The notes under the pieces are model-generated. The model did not search any database. It saw nothing but the letters and a program-made list of their open reading frames with translations, and was not told where the DNA came from. From assembly GCF_000264995.1 (NCBI RefSeq), contig NW_006767448.1:186001-250000 (forward strand): a stretch of 64,000 bases of DNA. Direction: 5' to 3'. Within the stretch, counting starts at the first letter, position 1; each line of letters begins with the position of its first letter. The translations under genes were made by a program, and so were the position numbers. This document shows, piece after piece, positions 58,260 to 64,000 of the stretch. This DNA comes from Punctularia strigosozonata HHB-11173 SS5 (taxonomy: Eukaryota; Basidiomycota; Agaricomycetes; Corticiales; Punctulariaceae).

Positions 58260-59220
58260 CGCAACCCGGTGGACGCAATGTTTTCGTCTCCGTGGTCGAA
58301 ACTGTTCCTGGTTCGGTATATAAGAAAAACACGAAGATGAGCTGACCAGAAGGGAGCTCGAAAGAATCCCGCCCTGCGCTCTGGGCAGCAGCTATCCGCA
58401 GTTCAAATAGCCTCCAGTCCCACCGGCTTTCTTGTTCAACGCCCGCGGATCGCACAAGACGGCTTTCTCTGCTTTGTGGAGTGTATGATAAGTACACGCT
58501 ACCCGGGAGTGAATGTGATCACATTGTGTGCAACCACAGCAGTCACATTCCGTTAGAGGGAGTCGATATTGCATTCCTAGGAAGCTAGGTAATGAGTGTG
58601 AGCCTCAGTGAGATGGAAATGGAGGGTGCGAGCCATACGTCGCGTCCCATCCTTTCCGCCAGACGCCACCTTCCGCTAAGAGAATCTAACGAGTGTGTCG
58701 CGAGTTCTTCGGTGAAGGCACCAGAAATGTTGGCTTCAGTCTTCTCCACGCGTGCATGTGCGTCTTGCGGTTATCTCAATTCAGTTTCGCTAAAAACGAG
58801 CAACTGCAGCCTTGGCGAGAGAACATCTCAGATGCAAGGTTTGAGATACATCGCGAAATAGCACACCGTATGCCCTTCCCGCTAAGTCCTATCAGTCCAG
58901 ACACAGCACGTGAGCTGCATGCCTGGGACCTGCTGCTGAGAGAGTTAATGTGTAACCTTATTGGAGGCATAAACAAGGGCCAAAGAATGCCCCTAATGGG
59001 CGTCATGGGGTCACCAACACCTGTCGAATCTCAGGACCGCATGTCCCGCGGTGAACGTTCAGTGCGGGTTCAGCTTGGAAGTTCGTGGAATGCAGGCAGA
59101 GAAGTTCATCATTCGGATATTGTTGACAACCTGGGTGAGTGGATATAGAAAGAGCCTAGCATATATTCCAGAGAAGCCAACGATTAATGCATCGTACTAT
59201 AGTTATCGTCGTCGTTATCG
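58260..59220. other. Intergenic gap
   Basis: P450 promoter side, then the 3' side of the CSC1-type gene. A plus-strand open frame at 58693-59148 has no domain, no exon chain and no signal peptide; I do not count it as a gene. Confidence 0.5.
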
Positions 59221-62200
59221 TCAAGCGAACGTCCCGGGCATTGTCTGTGTTCTTCTCCTCTCCGGGTGGTGATAATAGGTGCCGTACCGTTTCGACGGCG
59301 AGCGAGGGAGGAGTGTCTGCGTTTCGGTCGCCGGGAACTGAACGTCATTCGCCTGGCTCGGCTCCCGCGACCCCGACGTTGACGCATGCCCCGGGCTTGG
59401 GAGGTCGTCGTCGCTGTCGCTGCTCTCGTCCTGATCTAACCATTCCCCTTCAGGCAGCATGATCACGCCGCTGGCGTCGTCGAAGCTTAGCCGGTGGTGG
59501 AGCGGGTTCGGCATGGTCGAAGACCGCCTCAAATGCGATTCGGCGCCATCTTCGCCCCATGGATTCGCGAGCGTGTCCTCCGCGCCGTCGGCTGGAGCGG
59601 CCGATGTGGACGCCGCACCCTCCGCGGGTGCGGAGTCCACCCTGGTGAGCAGTGCGCGGCTGGCTGTGCGGCTAGCGCGTCTGCTGGCTCTACGGAGCGT
59701 GCTCGGTCGACGGCGTAACGTGAGCACGACGGCGTCGTCCGCCGCCTTTCCGATCTTGTTGGTGCGGGGTCTGTCGCCGTTGACTAGGGTCTGGCCCTTC
59801 TTCAAGGGAAGCCACGGCTGGGGAAGGACGCCGTTCAGTGCTGGATGTCCATAGCGGCGCTTTCCGGTACTGCAGGTATCCTTAGTCGGATTCATTGGTG
59901 AGGAGGATAGGCGCTTACTTTAGGACACCAGGATACCAGTTCGCCATGGGAGGTTGCGACTAAGCTACTGTCAGAACTGCCAAGATGGTTGTCGACAGAG
60001 CAACGCACATAGTCAGTCCTATCATCCTCTGGAGCGACGTAAAGCGTCTCGTCATGCTGGGCATATCGTCTACGATGTAGGTTGCTGCAATCCTATTGTC
60101 AGATGGCAAGAAAGCTGGATACCATTGATGCCAACCTCTGTGACCAAGTCACTGGGTGCCCCGCCTTCAACCTCAACACCTCTGCGCTATCCTCACCCCT
60201 CTGCACCTCGTTCACCGAGCTCAAGCTGACGTACTTGCTCAGAGGCTCGAATTCCTTGCTGATATACCACGACCAGACCACCGTGCCACCCAGGAGAGGG
60301 AGGAGCAGGGATGATATGATCCACGCTTTGCGGAGGGTGAAGATCCCGGTCATGAATACGAGGAACATGACAACGCCCCAGATCAGGCGGACGAAGGTGA
60401 TCGGCCAGGCCTGGCCCTGGGATTCGTACGGTTTGTAGAACACTGAGGGAGCAAAAGGGGTCAGTACGGATCATGGGGCCCAGCACGGTCGCGCGTACCG
60501 AAAAGGAGTTTGTACTTGTACACCACATATGCAACACCGAAGTAGAGGGCCCCGAAGAAAAGAATGAGAGGTTGTATAACACTGTAGAGGAGGGTGATGA
60601 TGAAGATGAGCATGGCCTGCGGGTATACGACCCCGTAGTTGATCATCGGCGGAGCGTTAAGCTCGGCGAAATCTGAGGACGTTGGTTAGACAGGTTACCG
60701 ATGATGTAGACAACCACGCACCTCGCGGAGTCCTCGTGAACAGGGCACGTCGCACCACGTACGGGATAGCCACGCCTAGATTGAGAAGTTGGAGGGGCAT
60801 GAGGCCCATGCCTAAAAGCGGGGGACATGAGAGAGGTTTCGAGGACAGGTTGATGCGCAGCATACCTTGAAGGATGACGTAGGAAAGGAAGAAGTGTCTA
60901 TAAAAGGTTTTAGTCAGAAAACATCCCTCATCCTGGGAGACGGCAGAGGTCACCTTGCGCGACCCTTTGACAGGTCCTGCGCGAGCTTCTCCGGAATCCT
61001 TGCAGGCGAATTGGCCAGCTCTCGAACGAGCTGCCAGTACGTGCTCGCGAGGAGGAATATAAAGACCACGGTCGTGAGGAGGAACAGGAAGTACCTGGTG
61101 GCCAAAGTCACCAACGTGTTCATGACGAGTAGAGACACACGTACTTCTTCATGAGCGAATATTCAACCCAACTGCGCGCTCGGAAGCCTTGCATGTAGGT
61201 CAAAGCTAGAAGGAGAATCAGCGCGAGTCCGAGCGATCCAAAAGGCAATCGCCTCTCACCTTCCAGCAGGAACGGCAGCAACGCGTTCAGGCTGACCATC
61301 GCCACCGACGGTAACGAGTTCTGCACGACCGCGCGGATGTTGTCGTTCCTCTCGATCAGCCGCGCTAGCCACGGCATCACCTTCTGAATCTCCTTGTAGC
61401 TGAGCAAGGTCGAGAGCGCGGTGATGGGGAAGATCCAGGTGAAGAGGAGGAGGCCCATGCCGGCGACAACGACCCAATCGCGGAGGTTGATCGTCGACTG
61501 CGGGAGGGACATCGAGGACCAGACGATGTCCCGCGGCTCCGGCGCAAGGTGCGTCTTGCACTGGAACGGCGTAGACGCGGTCGCGGTCTGAACTGCGATT
61601 TGCTGAAATAGGCATGGTGTCAATAAGAATGACAGCGAGCAGGGCGTCAAGATTCGTTTTCTTACAGCGCTGGACATCTTCTCGAACGTGACGAACGCCG
61701 TCTGGGTCGCCTTGAACTTGCCCGTCCGGCGTTTCTTCCGCACGGCCTCGTCCGCTTCCTTGAACTTCGTCTCCAGGTACTCCAGCGCGTCCACCTTCGG
61801 GCCGAACCAGCCGACCCTGATCGTCGGCCGCGGCCGGTGCGGCACGACGACGCGCCCGCGCTGGGCCTCCGCGTCCGCCACGCCGTCGGCGACGTCCACG
61901 AGCGGCGGCGCGACGCTCTCCGCGGGGTCGTAGCTCTCGACCGTGCTCGGGTTGCCGACGTAGTCGACCCAGGCCTTCTCGAGCTTGAGCAGCGCCCGCG
62001 TGCGCGCGTCGATCAGCCGCTTGAGGCTGCCGACCTCGCGGCAGACGGACACGCTCTCGACGGCGAGGTCCATGCCCTCGAAGTACTCGGCGAGCGCGCG
62101 CTCGCCGCGGAGGTGTGCCGGGAGCTGGGTGATCATCACCGTCCGGGCGGGGATGGAGTGCACGAGCTCGAGCGAGAAGAGCTGCCGGGCGCGGATGAAG

Positions 62201-62904
62201 CGCTTGTAGTTCTTGTAGATGAAGTAGAGGGAGAGGAGGGTGAAGAGGTAGGTAAAGAGGAGGTGCACGGAGAGGTAGGAGTTGGCGTCGGAGATGAGGT
62301 CGAGCCAGTCCCGGCCGGGTTGGGTGCCGTTCGTTGGCGCGGCAGAGATGAAGGGGAAGCGCACGGAGGATATGTTCGGTCCGGGGCCAATGGGCCAGTC
62401 GTCGTCGGCATCATCGCCGCCGTTACTGATGTTACTCTGGAAACGCGGTGAATAACATGTTCAAGTGGGGAGCAAGGGTATATGCGTACCTTCAGGTTGA
62501 TGGGCATAAGAATGGCGGCAGCAAACAGCGAGCAGAGCGAGAAGAGGTAGAACGACATCTTGTAGAAGTTCAGCAGCTACAGTGCCATGGTCAGCATCTT
62601 GAATATGGAACAGAGTAGCCTGGCAACGTACGACTGCCGCATCCAGCCCCACGATCTGAAGCACAGTGAACTCGGACGTGCGTATAGTCGGCAATATCCA
62701 GCCAAAAAACCCCTGTTGCGCATGCGACTCGTGGGGTGAAAATCCTGTGGACGACGCTTTGACATCAAACCATGGTCGCGCCGCTCTATGCGTGTATTGC
62801 GCACCTTTCAGCTTGGTACGCGGCGCGAACAGCAACGGCCATCGCGTCCTCGCGTACGAGAATATCAAGAACGACGTAATTCCGATGGAAGACGCGAGCA
62901 CCAT
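59221..62904 (-). CDS. CSC1: CSC1/OSCA-type calcium-permeable channel (DUF221)
   Basis: Multi-pass channel of the CSC1/OSCA/TMEM63 family, gated by osmotic or mechanical stress; about 1,030 residues. N-terminal helices (SSIGITSFLIFSYARTRWPL, MSFYLFSLCSLFAAAILMPI, YLFTLLSLYFIYKNYKRFI) precede the cytosolic domain with its RNA-binding-like fold (ARTVMITQLPAHLRG, FVTFEKMSSA). Then comes the 7TM pore region: LRDWVVVAGMGLLLFTWIFP, VAMVSLNALLPFLLE, FLFLLTTVVFIFLLASTYWQ, INYGVVYPQAMLIFIITLLY and ITFVRLIWGVVMFLVFMTGI. A long polar tail (PSTLRRASRRASRTASRAL, an acidic DESSDSDDD) ends RRRTQTMPGTFA. The start is unsure: codons before the ATG at 62904 also read in frame (TFEGPWFQTQ), so a further upstream exon near 62950-63120 is likely. 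Confidence 0.9.
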
Positions 62905-63551
62905 CTGCGTCTGAAACCATGGTCCTTCGAACGTATCTAAACTCGCGAAGCATCAGGGACCTTGGGTTGCCCTTTGATCATGCATGAAGTGCGCATACGC
63001 GTGGGAGGCGAGCCAGGAGGCGCTCCTCCTGGTTCATCTTGTCCTGGGTCGTCGGGGCCGTCAGGGTCGTCAAGAAGAAACCGAAAGAAAAGCTTGAGGA
63101 TGGGGTCCATGCCTCAGACGTCGCCGGAGACCAAGCTTGCGAGCAGCTCTCGGTTGCCGCGAGATATGCCGCATCACGTGCATGAAGCACAGAATGGCTG
63201 TGTCAGGCGCCTTTTCGGACGATTAGGTTAAGCGCCGAAAATGAACGCTCGCGTCATACTTATCCGACGACGACTTGCAACCGACGATGTGTTGTGCAAC
63301 GTACGAAAGTGACTCTCTCCTGATATTGCTCTGTGTTTCCCGGACAGGACTAACACGTCGATAAGAATAAACCTCCTTCCATGGGCGATGACATCACCAC
63401 AAGATCCTCCGTTCCCACTGGGGAGTAACGCGTCATAACTGATGGCGCAGTCCTCAGCGCACATATAACGGAGTAAAAACAGCCTATTCTTACATCGTTA
63501 GTTCCACCTCGTGAACCATATACTCTTCTCTTTTTTGCGATCACCAAGATA
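62905..63551. other. Divergent promoter region
   Basis: Lies between the CSC1-type gene (-) and the next small gene (+). 62905-63120 may still contain a first coding exon of the channel gene. The rest should be the two promoters. No other gene is seen. Confidence 0.5.
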
Positions 63552-64000
63552 ATGCCGACGCCAACCACTCAAACCCAGGACGCGCCCCCGACCGCGCCCG
63601 GCGGTGAGCCGTACCCCGAGCAGAAGCACGCGGGCGCTGTCGGTTATGGACCGGAATACCACAAGGGAGCAGTGAGTCGCCGTGGACTTTTCGCGCTGTT
63701 TTACTTTGCACGCTGACGACATTCGTTTTCAAGACCTTTGGGGACAAGATGGAAGGTATGAAGGAAGAGCTGAAGGGCAAGGTGACGAAGAACCCCGATC
63801 GTGCCCAACATGGACGCGAAATGCGTACTGGCGTATTGAAGGAGAAGCACGAGGAGGTACGCCGTTCGCTCATGACTCTCATACCCAGGGCGTGAATCTG
63901 ATTCGGCTTTGATGCAGGATGATGTGGACCCCTTCGCATCTGCGCAGGACCAGCAGCAGCCGAGCACACCGGCCTCTGGTGCTGGCGGCGATTCCGAGCA
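63552..64000 (+). CDS. Small conserved fungal protein, cut by the window end
   Basis: Polar protein of unknown function, incomplete at its 3' end. Exon 1 (63552-63671) reads MPTPTTQTQDAPPTAPGG, then EPYPEQKHAGAVGYGPEYHK. Exon 2 (63734-63856) reads TFGDKMEGMKEELKGKVTKN, then PDRAQHGREMRTGVLKEKHE. Exon 3 starts at 63918 with DDVDPFASAQDQQQPSTPAS and is still open at the last base. It has no signal peptide or membrane segment. The middle is a charged helix reminiscent of stress-related hydrophilic proteins, but I cannot assign it to a family. Confidence 0.75.

Noticed and set aside
58693-59148. 151-residue plus-strand open frame between the P450 and channel genes.
   Set aside because: No domain, splice chain or signal peptide, and composition unlike neighbouring exons.
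61837-62451. 204-residue plus-strand open frame.
   Set aside because: Antisense shadow of the cytosolic domain of the CSC1-type channel; no domain of its own.
1-64000. tRNA, rRNA, CRISPR arrays or intact mobile elements.
   Set aside because: Looked for by eye on both strands; nothing convincing was found, and CRISPR arrays are not expected in a fungal nuclear genome.

Overview
The window reads as nuclear DNA of a filamentous basidiomycete, most likely a wood- or litter-decaying agaricomycete. Reasons: dense genes on both strands, almost every gene cut by many GT...AG introns of about 47-80 bases, and a gene set that includes a CBM1-linked GH12 endoglucanase, a GH54 arabinofuranosidase, a fungal P450, ATG13, Argonaute and fungal-only membrane proteins. 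The species cannot be named from the sequence alone. No rRNA, tRNA, CRISPR or intact transposon was recognised.

Layout. 0-7.5 kb: an aquaporin (+), a fungal multi-pass membrane protein (-), a cysteine-rich secreted protein (copy A, -) and an F-box-like protein (-). 7.5-23 kb is sparser, with a GH12-CBM1 endoglucanase (-), a HYM1/MO25 scaffold protein (-) and a C2H2 zinc-finger protein (+), separated by gaps of 2.7-3.9 kb in which I see no supported gene. 23-31 kb is metabolic: the HyuB half of a 5-oxoprolinase (-), an anion-type MFS permease (-) and a secreted arabinofuranosidase (+). 33-54 kb is a housekeeping and regulatory block: calmodulin, a small conserved protein, INO80 subunit IES2, ATG13, Argonaute (all +), a VHS-GAT trafficking adaptor (-) and a large RING-H2 protein (+). 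54-64 kb: copy B of the secreted protein (+), a cytochrome P450 (-), a CSC1/OSCA-type channel (-) and a small conserved protein that runs off the end (+).

Main observations. (1) Very small exons: a 3-nt exon inferred in Argonaute, 7-nt and 12-nt exons in calmodulin, and a 14-nt exon in the P450 I-helix; all have canonical splice sites and restore conserved residues. (2) A 1.2-kb block carrying a 236-residue, 12-cysteine secreted protein is present twice, inverted and about 50 kb apart; the copies differ almost only at synonymous sites. (3) The single intron of the arabinofuranosidase lies between 14-nt direct repeats, as expected for intron gain by local duplication. (4) A 5-oxoprolinase has lost its HyuA half but kept a full, in-frame HyuB half next to a permease.

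Genes were joined by reading splice sites and protein-family conservation by eye. Exon borders given to the base are those that closed in frame; ends and lengths described as approximate are estimates.
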